Positions 1 to 7,738 of a DNA stretch of 64,000 nt are shown here, piece after piece (the first letter of the stretch is position 1; each line of letters opens with the position of its first letter). The stretch is from Pseudomonas sp. 8Z (lineage in GTDB: Bacteria > Pseudomonadota > Gammaproteobacteria > Pseudomonadales > Pseudomonadaceae): NCBI RefSeq assembly GCF_902506535.1, contig NZ_LR733827.1:1146805-1210804 (forward strand), in the 5' to 3' direction. The notes beneath the pieces were generated by a model. That model did not search any database, was not told the origin of the DNA, and saw only the letters and a list, made by a program, of their open reading frames with translations. The position numbers were made by a program, and so were the translations under genes.

Positions 1-539
1 ATGGCCAGGGTGCGGGTCAGGCCATACAGGCCGAGCTTGGCCATGCCGTAGTTGCTCTGGCCAAAGTTGCCGTAAATGCCGGAGGTGGACGAGGTGAAGA
101 TCACCCGCCCGAAGTTTTGCTCGCGTAAATGAGGCCAGGCCGCGCGGGTGGTCTGGTAAGCACCTTCGACGTGCACCTTGTAGACCAGATCCCAGTCGGC
201 ATCCTCCATCTTGTGAAAACTCTTGTCGCGCAGGATACCGGCGTTGTTGACCAGCACGTCGAGGCGGCCGAAGGCGTCCAGCGCGGTCTGCACGATCTTG
301 TCGCCGTCGGTCACCGAGTCATGGTTGGCCACCGCCGTGCCGCCAAAGGCGCGGATTTCCTCCACCACTTTGTCGGCAGCCGAGGCGTTAGCGCCCTCGC
401 CGTGAGTGCTGCCCCCCAGGTCGTTAACCACCACCTTGGCACCATGGCGGGCGAACAGCAGTGCATGGGCGCGGCCCAAGCCACCGCCAGCACCAGTGAC
501 TATCACCACTTGATCGTCGAAACGAACGGCATTATTCAT
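1..539 (-). CDS. SDR family oxidoreductase (3' part outside window)
   Basis: Short-chain dehydrogenase/reductase; about 179 N-terminal residues are visible and the C-terminus lies beyond base 1. The start is the ATG at 537-539. The NAD(P)-binding glycine motif TGAGGGLG is at residues 15-22, an NNAG motif follows in mid-protein, and the catalytic Ser151, Tyr164 and Lys168 (YGMAK) are present. The early NDLGG stretch and the NYGMAKLG context resemble the 3-hydroxyacyl-CoA dehydrogenase type of SDR found in multifunctional beta-oxidation enzymes, so an acyl-CoA or hydroxy-acid substrate is a reasonable guess. It follows the DUF1569 gene on the same strand after about 100 bp and may be in the same transcription unit. 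The exact substrate cannot be told. Confidence 0.9.
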   Translation of the reverse strand, partial: MNNAVRFDDQVVIVTGAGGGLGRAHALLFARHGAKVVVNDLGGSTHGEGANASAADKVVEEIRAFGGTAVANHDSVTDGDKIVQTALDAFGRLDVLVNNAGILRDKSFHKMEDADWDLVYKVHVEGAYQTTRAAWPHLREQNFGRVIFTSSTSGIYGNFGQSNYGMAKLGLYGLTRTLA

Positions 540-641
540 CAGGCAGACTCCTCGGCAGATTGCGAATGAACCGAGTGTCGAGCAGCCCTGCGGCCTTCAC
601 AAGGACGCAGGGGCACCTGAATGGCAGACGATAATGCGACC

Positions 642-1187
642 TTATGCCTGCGCCAGTTGGATCAGGCTGAGGTGGTTGTACAAGTGCATCACGTGCGCCT
701 CGGCATACTCTGCATGGCTCAGCGCGCCGTAGGCGAAGTGTGGCTGCAGCTCGCCCGAGTGCGCCGCAAAGCGCTCGAAGGCAGCACGCAGACGCTGCAA
801 TGCCGCGTCCTGGCTGTTCGGCTCGGTGATGGCGGCAGCGCCGGGAATCGGTTCATCAAGCGGATGACGCATGGCGCCCCGCGCACTGAATACCGCGAAG
901 GCGGCTGGGCCAATGCTGCTACGAAACCAGGCGGGCTTGAGTTGCGGATAACCGTCGATGGAATAGTCGATACTTTGCGCGCAATGATTGAACACCTCTG
1001 TCGGGCTCCAGCCACGGCTGCTGCTCAACGCTCGCCCAGTCAGCGAATCGAGCACCTGACGCGCACCGTCCAGGGTCAACGCAGCCGGCCGCGGCCCGGT
1101 GGGTAAAGCCCAAAACCCGGCCCCCATGGCCGCTACACCGCCCAGGGCGGCTCCTTTCAAAAGCGTTCGACGCTGCATGCCATTCAC
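642..1187 (-). CDS. DUF1569 family protein with Tat-like signal
   Basis: A protein of 181 residues. The N-terminus carries a twin-arginine-like motif (RRTLLKG, residues 6-12) followed by a hydrophobic Ala/Gly-rich stretch, so export by Tat is likely. The rest matches DUF1569, a DinB-like four-helix family; a histidine-rich helix near the C-terminus (HVMHLYNHL) is a plausible metal site. It is the last gene of a tight minus-strand operon: its ATG overlaps the stop of the upstream hydrolase by 4 bp, which suggests translational coupling. No enzymatic function is established for the family as far as I know. The family assignment rests on recognition of sequence features, not on a search. Confidence 0.75.
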   Translation of the reverse strand: MNGMQRRTLLKGAALGGVAAMGAGFWALPTGPRPAALTLDGARQVLDSLTGRALSSSRGWSPTEVFNHCAQSIDYSIDGYPQLKPAWFRSSIGPAAFAVFSARGAMRHPLDEPIPGAAAITEPNSQDAALQRLRAAFERFAAHSGELQPHFAYGALSHAEYAEAHVMHLYNHLSLIQLAQA

Positions 1188-2068
1188 TCCAGGCGATCAC
1201 GAAATTGTAGATAGTGCTCAAGCACCTCGGTCGGCGCTTCGAGCTGGGGATAATGGCCAATGCCATCGAGTAAGACGGTATCGGCAGCTTCGATCAGCTC
1301 GCGGTAGCGCGCCACCATGTGCGCGCCGGAAATCGGATCGAAGGCGCCATCGATGACCCGCATCGGCACGCGCGTGGCCTGCATGGCCGACACCCAGCGC
1401 TCACGCTGTTGACGGCGTTCGGGCATGTAGCGGATCAAGCGGTGCATCACCGCTGGCCCGCCATTGTGCTCGATCAGTTGCCACAGATCATCCAGCTCGG
1501 CGTCGCTGGCCTGGCTGTGCGGGCCGAAGATCCGGGCAAAACTCTGCGCCAACCTGCGCCGTGAGAACAGTCGCCCGATCAAAGGCCCGAGCGGGCCGAG
1601 CAGCAGCTTCTGCACGCGCACCGGATGATGGGTTTCGGGAAACAGGCCGCCATTGAGAAAGACACAGCTCGCCAGTTGCAGTCGCCCTTCCTGATGCCGG
1701 GCGAGCAACTCCTGCGCCACGCTGTCGCCATAGTCATGGGCCAGCACATGCACGCGGCGGCGCTCACCAATATGCGCCAGCAGAGCCTGCTGCAGATCGG
1801 TCTGCTCCAACAGGCTGTAGGCATGGCCACGGGGCTTGGCGGAATAACCAAAGCCGAGCATGTCGCAGGCGATCAGCCGATAGCGCTCAGCCAGCGGCGC
1901 CCACAGGCGGTGCCAATCCCAGCTTGCAGTAGGAAAACCATGGATCAGCAGCAGCGGCTCAGCCTCGACGGCGCCAGCCACCCAGTAACGAATGGCATGG
2001 CCGCGAAAATCCAGCGTCCGGCTCTGAGCGCGCCAAGCTTCCAGGGCGATGCCTGGCCACAGGTTCAC
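1184..2068 (-). CDS. alpha/beta hydrolase, epoxide hydrolase / haloalkane dehalogenase type
   Basis: Alpha/beta-fold hydrolase of 294 residues without a signal peptide. The oxyanion-hole motif HGFP is at residues 43-46. The nucleophile elbow reads HDYGDS with Asp112 in the nucleophile position, as in epoxide hydrolases and haloalkane dehalogenases; lipases and esterases have Ser there. The catalytic His is probably His272 (GIGHYPQ) and the acid lies in the VIDGAFDP segment around residue 245. The gene overlaps the aldolase gene before it and the DUF1569 gene after it by 4 bp each (ATGA). The operon suggests a small catabolic or detoxification pathway, but the substrate is unknown. Confidence 0.88.
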   Translation of the reverse strand: MNLWPGIALEAWRAQSRTLDFRGHAIRYWVAGAVEAEPLLLIHGFPTASWDWHRLWAPLAERYRLIACDMLGFGYSAKPRGHAYSLLEQTDLQQALLAHIGERRRVHVLAHDYGDSVAQELLARHQEGRLQLASCVFLNGGLFPETHHPVRVQKLLLGPLGPLIGRLFSRRRLAQSFARIFGPHSQASDAELDDLWQLIEHNGGPAVMHRLIRYMPERRQQRERWVSAMQATRVPMRVIDGAFDPISGAHMVARYRELIEAADTVLLDGIGHYPQLEAPTEVLEHYLQFRDRLE

Positions 2069-2850
2069 TGATCGTACCCCGGCATCTGCTGATCGAGTTT
2101 GCGCAGCAAGGCCGGCCAGGGCAGCGAGCCGCCCATACCCTGCGGCGTTTTCATCACCCCGGCGACCATCGCCTGGGCACCGTCGAGAATCGGCTGCGGA
2201 ATGCGGATCAGCTCAGCGCCGCCACTCTGCGCCATCACCTGGATTTCACAGGCGCGCTGCAGGATGAACATGCCAAGAAAGGCATCGGCAATGCTGCCAA
2301 AGGCCGTCAGCAAGCCATGGTTGGGCAGGATCATGAAGTTCTTGCCACCGAGATCGGCCTGCAGGCGCGCCTTCTCGTCGTGGTTCAGCGCCACCCCTTC
2401 GTAGCCGTGGTAGGCGAGACTGGCGAGGACGAACAGCGACTGCTGCGACAGTGGCAGCAGGCCTTGTTTCTGCGCCGATACGGCGATACCCGCTGGCGTG
2501 TGGATATGCAGCACGCAGCCGACATCGGGGCGCACCTCATGCACCGCGCTGTGAATGGTGTAACCCGCCGGGTTGATGTCGAAGGGGCTGTCCATCAGCT
2601 TGGTGCCGGCCAGGTCGACCTTGATCAGGCTTGAGGCGGTGATCTCGTGGAACATCAAGCCGTAGGGGTTGATGAGAAAATCCTCGGTGCCCGGCACCTT
2701 GGCGGAGATATGGGTGAAAATCAGGTCATCCCAGCCATACAGCGCAATCAGTCGGTAGCAGGCGGCCAGATCGACGCGGGCGCGCCATTCGGCGTCGGAA
2801 ACCTGATTCTTCACAGCGGGCAGTTGCAACGCAGCGGTCACGGCGAACAC
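2065..2850 (-). CDS. class II aldolase/adducin family protein
   Basis: A 261-residue protein of the class II aldolase / adducin head family (fuculose-phosphate aldolase fold). The metal-binding histidines are visible as HIH at 115 and 117 and as the PNHGLLT motif around His178. The enzymes use a divalent metal, usually zinc, to cleave or decarboxylate sugar or hydroxy-acid substrates. It is the first gene of the three-gene minus-strand operon and overlaps the hydrolase start by 4 bp. No phosphate-sugar pathway genes are adjacent, so the substrate is open. The gene order aldolase-hydrolase-hypothetical-SDR is one I recall from P. aeruginosa (PA3430 to PA3427). Confidence 0.88.
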   Translation of the reverse strand: MFAVTAALQLPAVKNQVSDAEWRARVDLAACYRLIALYGWDDLIFTHISAKVPGTEDFLINPYGLMFHEITASSLIKVDLAGTKLMDSPFDINPAGYTIHSAVHEVRPDVGCVLHIHTPAGIAVSAQKQGLLPLSQQSLFVLASLAYHGYEGVALNHDEKARLQADLGGKNFMILPNHGLLTAFGSIADAFLGMFILQRACEIQVMAQSGGAELIRIPQPILDGAQAMVAGVMKTPQGMGGSLPWPALLRKLDQQMPGYDQ

Positions 2851-3036
2851 CTCGATCTTGTTATGGGGTCGGTGGTGTCGCCAGTCTAGCCGCGCCGTCC
2901 GCTACGAGAAGTCGCCCTGGCAGCCATCTTCATGGCTTTGTAGGTCACGGCGCCTGCAGGCTCTTGGCGATAGCCGGATATTCGCCGCCGTGATGGCGCC
3001 ATACGCCAGCAATGCGTCAGTAGCGTTTTATGCGTA

Positions 3037-3486
3037 TCAGCCCCGCAGCGCCTTGGCGAAGGCCATTAGCCAGGGTTCGGCATCGCTTTCCGGGGTCACG
3101 GTTTCGCTCGCGTCCAAACGCAGCATCGCCACCACCTCGCGCAGGCCCAGCTCGGCATACAGCTCGCGGATCAGCTCGCCACCGCCGCAGTAGGTGTCGT
3201 AGCTGGAGTCACCCAACGCCAACACCGCAGCCGGCAGGCCGCTCCAAGCGGGTAGACGGTCACGAATCTCACAGTACAGCGGCATGAGGTTGTCCGGCAG
3301 CTCGCCCATACCCGTGGTCGAGGTAACAGTCAGAAAAGCCTGCGGGCCGAAAGCCAGCAGCTCATCGAGGCTCATGTTCGGCTTGTGCCAGGCATCGAGG
3401 CCAGCGGCTTTGAGTTGACGCTCAGCATGGCGTGCGACTTCTTCAGCGGTGCCGTACACCGAACCCGAGACGATGGCGACTTTCAT
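3037..3486 (-). CDS. flavodoxin (MioC-like)
   Basis: Flavodoxin of 149 residues that carries electrons on a bound FMN in the cytoplasm. The FMN phosphate loop is the N-terminal SGSVYGTAEEVA segment; the TSTTGMGE loop (about 59-66) and the GDSSYDTYCGGG loop (about 95-106) contact the isoalloxazine ring. I chose the ATG at 3484-3486 because it has a GGAG box 8 nt upstream and the family's usual N-terminus; a longer frame reaches 3567 but adds a non-conserved leader. It is divergent from the LOV gene across about 100 bp, so the two promoters are close together. The redox partner is not evident. Confidence 0.9.
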   Translation of the reverse strand: MKVAIVSGSVYGTAEEVARHAERQLKAAGLDAWHKPNMSLDELLAFGPQAFLTVTSTTGMGELPDNLMPLYCEIRDRLPAWSGLPAAVLALGDSSYDTYCGGGELIRELYAELGLREVVAMLRLDASETVTPESDAEPWLMAFAKALRG

Positions 3487-3587
3487 GACAACTCCAGATA
3501 CAGGAAAAACGCCGCGCATTATGCCGCAAGTGGACAGCCCGACCCGATGTTTTAGAATGCTGCGCACACCTCCTGCGGAATCACCCC

Positions 3588-4034
3588 ATGATCAATGCCA
3601 AGCTGTTGCAACTGGTAGTCGACGCCTCCAACGATGGAATCGTGGTGGCTGAACAGGAGGGCGAAGACAACATTCTGATCTACGCCAATGCGGCGTTCGA
3701 ACGCCTGACCGGTTACGCCAGCGACGACATCCTCTACCAAGACTGCCGCTTCCTGCAGGGTGAAGACCGCGACCAGAGCGGCCTGCAGGCCATTCGCGAC
3801 GCGGTGAAAGCGCAACGTCCGTGCCGCCAGATCATCCGCAATTACCGCAAGGACGGCAGCGCTTTCTGGAATGAACTGTCGATCACCCCGGTACTCAATG
3901 AAAGCGATCAGCTCACCTATTACATCGGCATCCAGAAGGATGTCACCGTACAGGTGGAGGCCGAGCAGCGCGTGCACGAATTGGAGATCGAAGTCGCGGC
4001 ACTGAAAGCCGAGATCGAACGCCTGAAAAGCTGA
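3588..4034 (+). CDS. short LOV blue-light photoreceptor
   Basis: A 148-residue protein made of one LOV (PAS) core, residues about 1-120, and a charged C-terminal helix (about 120-148) that probably forms a dimeric coiled coil. The photoactive cysteine is Cys53 in the DCRFLQG motif, and the flavin-binding RNYRKDGSAFWNEL stretch is complete, so FMN binding and blue-light adduct formation are expected. Sequence, length and Cys number agree with the P. putida short LOV proteins PpSB1 and PpSB2. There is no output domain, so it must signal through a partner. In P. putida such genes sit beside LitR homologues (pplR2/pplR3) and are needed for light induction; here a LitR gene lies about 0.7 kb downstream. 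Confidence 0.93.
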   Translation: MINAKLLQLVVDASNDGIVVAEQEGEDNILIYANAAFERLTGYASDDILYQDCRFLQGEDRDQSGLQAIRDAVKAQRPCRQIIRNYRKDGSAFWNELSITPVLNESDQLTYYIGIQKDVTVQVEAEQRVHELEIEVAALKAEIERLKS

Positions 4035-4099
4035 CGAACGCACAAAACTAAAGAACAAATGTGTGGTCTGCTGTCGGTCAATCTCTTGCAGTGACTGTC

Positions 4100-4705
4100 A
4101 TGCATAACGACCCACTCCTGACCCAGGCTGAAATCGATTTCATTCAGAGCCTGAGCATGCAACCGACCCCGCGCCCAACAGTGCCGCAAACGGCAAGGTT
4201 GTCCATCGGCGAACAGCTCGGTGAATTGCTAGAACGCTTAGGCGAAGACGAAAACCTCAGCCTGGACACGCACAGCCAGGGCGAGCACCTCAGCTATCCG
4301 CTACGGCTGATCCGCACAGGCCACGAATCACCGCGTCTGGAGCTAGGCGCCCCACTGATTCTGGAAACCGGCGATATTGAACGGCCCTGGCGCCTGAGAC
4401 TGCCGCAAGCACTGCCACTGCTGGACAATCGCGGTCAGCCCAACGGCCTACAGGTACTGGAGCTTTCCAGCAACGGCATGCTGGTGCGCCAACAAGCCTT
4501 GAGCACACCAGAGCCCAGGCTGCTGGGTCGTTTGCAGCTCTCTGAAGAGGTGTGCGTCAGAATCAAGGGGCACTGGGTGCGCCGCGTCGGGCGCAGTCGC
4601 TACGCTTACCATCTGCAACCGCTGTGCACGCAGGATGAAGAGCAGTTGCGCGAGTTTCTCTTCGAACATCACCGCGCAGGCCAGCTCAACGAGACGCCCG
4701 CCTGA
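4100..4705 (+). CDS. degenerate PilZ-like protein between LOV and LitR
   Basis: A 201-residue soluble protein from the ATG at 4100 (the frame extends to 4061 but this adds only a weak leader). The N-terminus, LLTQAEIDFIQSL, resembles the FliM-type N-terminal peptide. Residues about 80-190 have the pattern of a PilZ beta-barrel: a segment like the D-x-S-x-x-G motif (LELSSNGMLV), a GHWVRR strand and a final helix (EEQLREFLFEHH). The arginine-rich c-di-GMP binding motif is not clear, so binding is doubtful. It starts 65 bp after the LOV gene on the same strand and converges on the LitR gene. The PilZ call is an inference from pattern; it may be a light-signalling accessory. Confidence 0.55.
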   Translation: MHNDPLLTQAEIDFIQSLSMQPTPRPTVPQTARLSIGEQLGELLERLGEDENLSLDTHSQGEHLSYPLRLIRTGHESPRLELGAPLILETGDIERPWRLRLPQALPLLDNRGQPNGLQVLELSSNGMLVRQQALSTPEPRLLGRLQLSEEVCVRIKGHWVRRVGRSRYAYHLQPLCTQDEEQLREFLFEHHRAGQLNETPA

Positions 4706-4711
4706 GCTGAG

Positions 4712-5680
4712 TCAGGTATCCAGATGACCGGCGAGAAACTGCCGCAGACGCCTTAACATCAAGCGCCCTTCATTGCCCAGGCAAGCAATGGCCGAGCCGG
4801 CCAGGCTGTCTTTGGCCAGATCCGAACTATCCCCCGCCAGCAACAAGGGGCACTCCAAGCCAAGAGACAGGCGTACCAGTTGCCTGGGCAACTCATCGCT
4901 CGGCGGCTGATGGCTGAAGATCACCAGCGCCTGCGGCCGCATCCGCTCACAAACCAGCGCCAGATCCGTGAAGGGCACACCAGGCCCCATGACCGTAACC
5001 TGGATGTCATGAGCGCTGAGCAACAAGGCTGCGACCAGCAGCTCCAGCTCACGGCAATGCCCAGGCAATGCCGCCAACAGCACCGATTCACGCGCCTCAT
5101 CACGGCCAAGCTGCAGTCGCTGCCAGCAGCGCCCACGCAAGAAACCATCGAACATCAGCCATTCGCTGCGCTGCCCGACCTCGTCCTGATGCAGAAGCAA
5201 TTGCTGCCAAAGAGGCATAAGAATGTCTTGAAAAACCACGGGCAGCGGATAGCAGGAGAATATCTGCCCGTACAAACGCTCCAGCCGTCCTTCATCGAAG
5301 TCCTGCAGAGCACGTCGCAACTGTTCCTGCCACTGCACCCAGTCATCACTGCTGACATCCTCGTAGGCAGGCGTCGCAGGGGTACGGTTGCTGGCGCTCT
5401 TGGCCAGGATCGAGCCAACCTTGCTGACCGCCACGCCTCGCTCGATCCACGCCAGAATACTGCGCACTGCCTCGATATCGGCCTGCGAGTAAAGACGGTG
5501 CCCGCTATCGGTACGAGTCGGCTGGATCAACCCATAGCGCCGCTCCCAGGCACGCAACGTAACCGGATTGACACCGGTTAAACGCGATACTTCACGGATG
5601 GGGAACAGCTCTTCCTGCTTCAGGGCACTGGACGCGAGGTTGGCGGCACCGGTGAACTCGGGCATGGTTTCAGGCATCAC
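4712..5680 (-). CDS. LitR/CarH-type MerR regulator (class II, light-response)
   Basis: A 322-residue regulator with a MerR winged-helix domain at about 25-95 (REVSRLTGVNPVTLRAWERRYG is its start) and a C-terminal half of about 200 residues shaped like the helical plus Rossmann-type cobalamin-binding domains of CarH/LitR. The canonical cobalamin motifs (W-x9-E-H and D-x-H-x2-G) are not visible, which fits class II LitR proteins that do not bind B12. Such P. putida proteins (PplR1-3) repress light-inducible genes and depend on a LOV partner. Start choice is uncertain: GTG at 5680, ATG at 5677 or ATG at 5665. It is convergent with the PilZ-like gene and divergent from the ABM gene. Confidence 0.85.
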   Translation of the reverse strand: MMPETMPEFTGAANLASSALKQEELFPIREVSRLTGVNPVTLRAWERRYGLIQPTRTDSGHRLYSQADIEAVRSILAWIERGVAVSKVGSILAKSASNRTPATPAYEDVSSDDWVQWQEQLRRALQDFDEGRLERLYGQIFSCYPLPVVFQDILMPLWQQLLLHQDEVGQRSEWLMFDGFLRGRCWQRLQLGRDEARESVLLAALPGHCRELELLVAALLLSAHDIQVTVMGPGVPFTDLALVCERMRPQALVIFSHQPPSDELPRQLVRLSLGLECPLLLAGDSSDLAKDSLAGSAIACLGNEGRLMLRRLRQFLAGHLDT

Positions 5681-6129
5681 GAGAAAAATTTGCAGGCATT
5701 GTAACCGAGCGATGCAGGTTTATAGCGCGTGGCGACTGTGCACAAGCAGCAAATCTGCATAGAACATCGCCACTGGCCCCGCCAGGCACAACCAGGCGCA
5801 ACTCGGCATGACGCACGCTGATACTCGCCCCGCTCTTCGATAGTGCAGAACGCCGACATACCGCCATCAGTGCGCCGAACGGGTGCGTCTGGCGCAGCGT
5901 GCACGCCGCTTGAATTTGCCAGCGGCAGACCTAAGGCGCTTAGTTGTACACCTAGAGGTGCCCGAAACTGGCGACTTTGCGAGGACTAGCTCGATACCAC
6001 GGCTCGGCAGTAGCTAATTTCCCAGGAATCGGAATAATCCTTGCTGCACATTATGTCGAGCACACCACCCCGTGCTCGATACCGCCCGACGCCATACCCG
6101 GCCAACGGCAACCTTCGAGGAGATACACA
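5681..6129. other. divergent intergenic region litR / ABM gene
   Basis: A 449-bp gap with no convincing gene. Near the litR end there is a TATAGC-N12-TGCACA pair (5721-5744), entered separately. A lone TGTACA lies at 5945-5950 without a second half-site. An RBS-like GAGGAG at about 6118-6123 precedes the ABM gene start at 6130. Frames that cross this gap on the minus strand have unremarkable composition and no recognisable domain. Confidence 0.5.
5721..5744 (-). promoter_or_regulatory. weak candidate PplR/LitR box before litR
   Basis: On the minus strand the sequence reads TGTGCA, 12 bases, GCTATA, 9 of 12 matches to the PplR1 operator I recall (T(G/A)TACA-N12-TGTA(C/T)A). The second half overlaps a TATAAA-like -10 element, the same arrangement as the stronger box before folM. 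It would fit autoregulation of litR, but the match is weak. Confidence 0.3.
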
Positions 6130-6696
6130 ATGTCCCCTGTTACCCTCATGGTGGCGCGCCGTGTCGCCAACGGTCGTTATCACGACTTCATCGCCTGGCT
6201 ACGTGAAGGCGAACACCTGGCGACGGATTTCCCTGGCTACCTTGGCTCGGGCGTCCTGGCCCCACCGCCAAGTGACGACGAATTTCAGATCGTGTTTCGT
6301 TTCAGCGACGAGCAGACCATGGAGGCTTGGGAGCACTCGGCCTCACGCCAGGCCTGGCTCAAGCGCGGCAGAGGCCTGTTCGCGCAGCCGCATGAGAAAC
6401 GCGCCGTAGGCCTCGACGCCTGGTTCGGCAGTGCTCATCGCCAGCCGCCGCGCTGGAAGCAGAGCGTAGCGATCTGGCTGGCGTTCTTTCCCGTGTCATT
6501 GGCGTTCAATCTGCTGTTCGGCCCCTGGCTCAGTGACCTGTCACTGGTAACACGCATCCTGCTCTCGACCCTGGCGCTGACCCCCTTGATGACGTACCTC
6601 TTCATTCCCTTGTCGACCCGCCTGCTCGAACCCTGGCTGCACGCACCAGCCAATCCCCGACACCACCGCCAGCCTGCCAGTATCGGCAAACCCTGA
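6130..6696 (+). CDS. antibiotic biosynthesis monooxygenase-domain membrane protein
   Basis: A 188-residue protein. Residues about 1-100 form an ABM-type ferredoxin-like domain (the LMVARRV start, F-x-x-W-L-x-E, the DEFQIVFRF strand and EAWEHS segment are typical). It is followed by two hydrophobic segments at about 113-133 and 140-165, so the domain is tethered to the inner membrane. The ATG at 6130 has a GAGGAG box; an upstream in-frame extension to 5977 lacks one and is not family-like. Proteins of this layout are common in Pseudomonas but their reaction is unknown. It ends at a strong terminator and is divergent from litR, so it may also respond to light. Confidence 0.78.
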   Translation: MSPVTLMVARRVANGRYHDFIAWLREGEHLATDFPGYLGSGVLAPPPSDDEFQIVFRFSDEQTMEAWEHSASRQAWLKRGRGLFAQPHEKRAVGLDAWFGSAHRQPPRWKQSVAIWLAFFPVSLAFNLLFGPWLSDLSLVTRILLSTLALTPLMTYLFIPLSTRLLEPWLHAPANPRHHRQPASIGKP

Positions 6697-6712
6697 CACA
6701 TATCGCACTGAC

Positions 6713-6739
6713 AATCGGCCAGCCTCGCGCTGGCCGATT
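6713..6739 (+). terminator. hairpin after the ABM gene
   Basis: Perfect 11-bp stem (AATCGGCCAGC paired with GCTGGCCGATT) around a 5-base loop, 17 bp after the stop codon and followed by a short T run. It separates the ABM gene from the folM promoter region. Confidence 0.75.
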
Positions 6740-6758
6740 TCGTTACAGCCCCAAAACT

Positions 6759-6782
6759 TATACAACGAAACCGCAATGTAGA
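6759..6782. promoter_or_regulatory. candidate PplR/LitR operator, box 1
   Basis: Reads TATACA, 12 bases, TGTAGA: 11 of 12 positions fit T(G/A)TACA-N12-TGTA(C/T)A, the operator I recall for P. putida PplR1. The consensus is the same on both strands, so direction is not fixed; read on the minus strand the second half (TGTATAAG) could hold a -10 element. It lies about 225 bp before folM. Confidence 0.5.
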
Positions 6783-6890
6783 AGGCAAGTACAAAAACGC
6801 ATCGACCAAAAACCGTAACAAAACCCTTTACCGTCAATGAAATAGCCGTTTTCATTAACGACACAGGCAAGACCGCACACCCGACAGGGT

Positions 6891-6914
6891 TGTACAACAC
6901 CAGACTCTGGTATA
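6891..6914 (+). promoter_or_regulatory. candidate PplR/LitR operator, box 2, at the folM promoter
   Basis: Reads TGTACA, 12 bases, GGTATA: 11 of 12 positions fit the recalled PplR1 operator. The first half falls in a TTGTAC -35-like element and the second runs into TATAGC, a -10-like element, so a bound repressor would cover the promoter. It is about 93 bp before the folM ATG, the right place to control folM-folE-folX. Confidence 0.5.
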
Positions 6915-7006
6915 GCTTTAACTTCGGCCTGGTAAGTACCGCCTGCCACTGGTCAGGTATCCAAGGCGGTACAGCCGGGCCTTCCTTGTTTTCCCATGAG
7001 CCGCAG

Positions 7007-7717
7007 ATGAACGCAGCCAGCTTCCCCATTCTGATCACCGGTGCCGGCCAGCGTGTCGGCCTCTACTGCACAGAGCGACTGCTCGATGCACAGCAACCGG
7101 TAATCATCAGCTATCGCCAGGAACGCGAAAGCATCGCGCATTTGCGTGAGCGCGGCGCTATCGCCTTGCAGGCAGATTTCAGCGATGAAGCTGGCATTCT
7201 GGCTTTTATCGATCAACTCAAGGGCCATTGCAGCGGCTTGCGCGCCATCGTTCACAACGCCTCGCAATGGCTGGCTGAAACGCCCGGCGAAGAGGTCGAT
7301 GTCTTCCGCCAGTTGTTCACCGTGCACATGCTCGCGCCCTACCTGATCAACCTGCATTGCAGCGACTTGCTGCTGCAATCGGAGCAGGCGGACATCGTCC
7401 ACGTCAGTGACGATGTGGTGCGCAAGGGCAGCGCCAATCGCCCGGCTTATTGCGCCAGCAAGGCGGGCCTGGAAAGTCTGACCTTGTCATTCGCCGCACG
7501 CCTGGCACCGCGCATCAAGGTCAATACCATTGCCCCGGCACTGCTGATGTTCAACGAAGACGACGACGAAGCGTATCGCACCAAGGCCCTGGCCAAATCG
7601 GCACTGGGTATCGAGCCTGGCCCACAGGCCTTCTACCAAAGCCTGCGCTATGTGCTGGACACCCCCTACATCACCGGAACCACCCTTACCCTCAACGGCG
7701 GCCGTCATCTCAAGTGA
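7007..7717 (+). CDS. folM: dihydromonapterin reductase FolM (SDR family)
   Basis: A 236-residue SDR of the pteridine reductase type. The N-terminal motif TGAGQRVG (TGxxxRxG) is the signature that separates pteridine reductases from other SDRs; the catalytic tetrad includes Ser in SDDVV and the YCASK motif. FolM reduces dihydromonapterin (and dihydrofolate) with NADPH to give tetrahydromonapterin, the cofactor of phenylalanine hydroxylase in Pseudomonas. I chose the ATG at 7007, where homology begins; the frame opens earlier at 6890 but that crosses the promoter. folE follows after 21 bp and folX overlaps folE, so the three form an operon for one pathway. Confidence 0.9.
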   Translation: MNAASFPILITGAGQRVGLYCTERLLDAQQPVIISYRQERESIAHLRERGAIALQADFSDEAGILAFIDQLKGHCSGLRAIVHNASQWLAETPGEEVDVFRQLFTVHMLAPYLINLHCSDLLLQSEQADIVHVSDDVVRKGSANRPAYCASKAGLESLTLSFAARLAPRIKVNTIAPALLMFNEDDDEAYRTKALAKSALGIEPGPQAFYQSLRYVLDTPYITGTTLTLNGGRHLK

Positions 7718-7738
7718 CGCCACGCCCAGGACACTGCC

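Larger units (their letters stand above)
6697..7006. other. 310-bp regulatory gap before folM
   Basis: The gap holds the terminator at 6713-6739 and two matches to the PplR1 operator (6759-6782 and 6891-6914). It is richer in A and T than the genes around it between about 6750 and 6860. No small gene is convincing; a minus-strand frame at 6541-7038 only covers the terminator and the promoter region. Confidence 0.6.

Noticed and set aside
5945..5950. Lone TGTACA as a PplR box before the ABM gene
   Set aside because: No second half-site 12 bases away on either side.
6541..7038. Minus-strand frame of 165 residues across the folM promoter
   Set aside because: Crosses a terminator and two operator candidates; no RBS or family.
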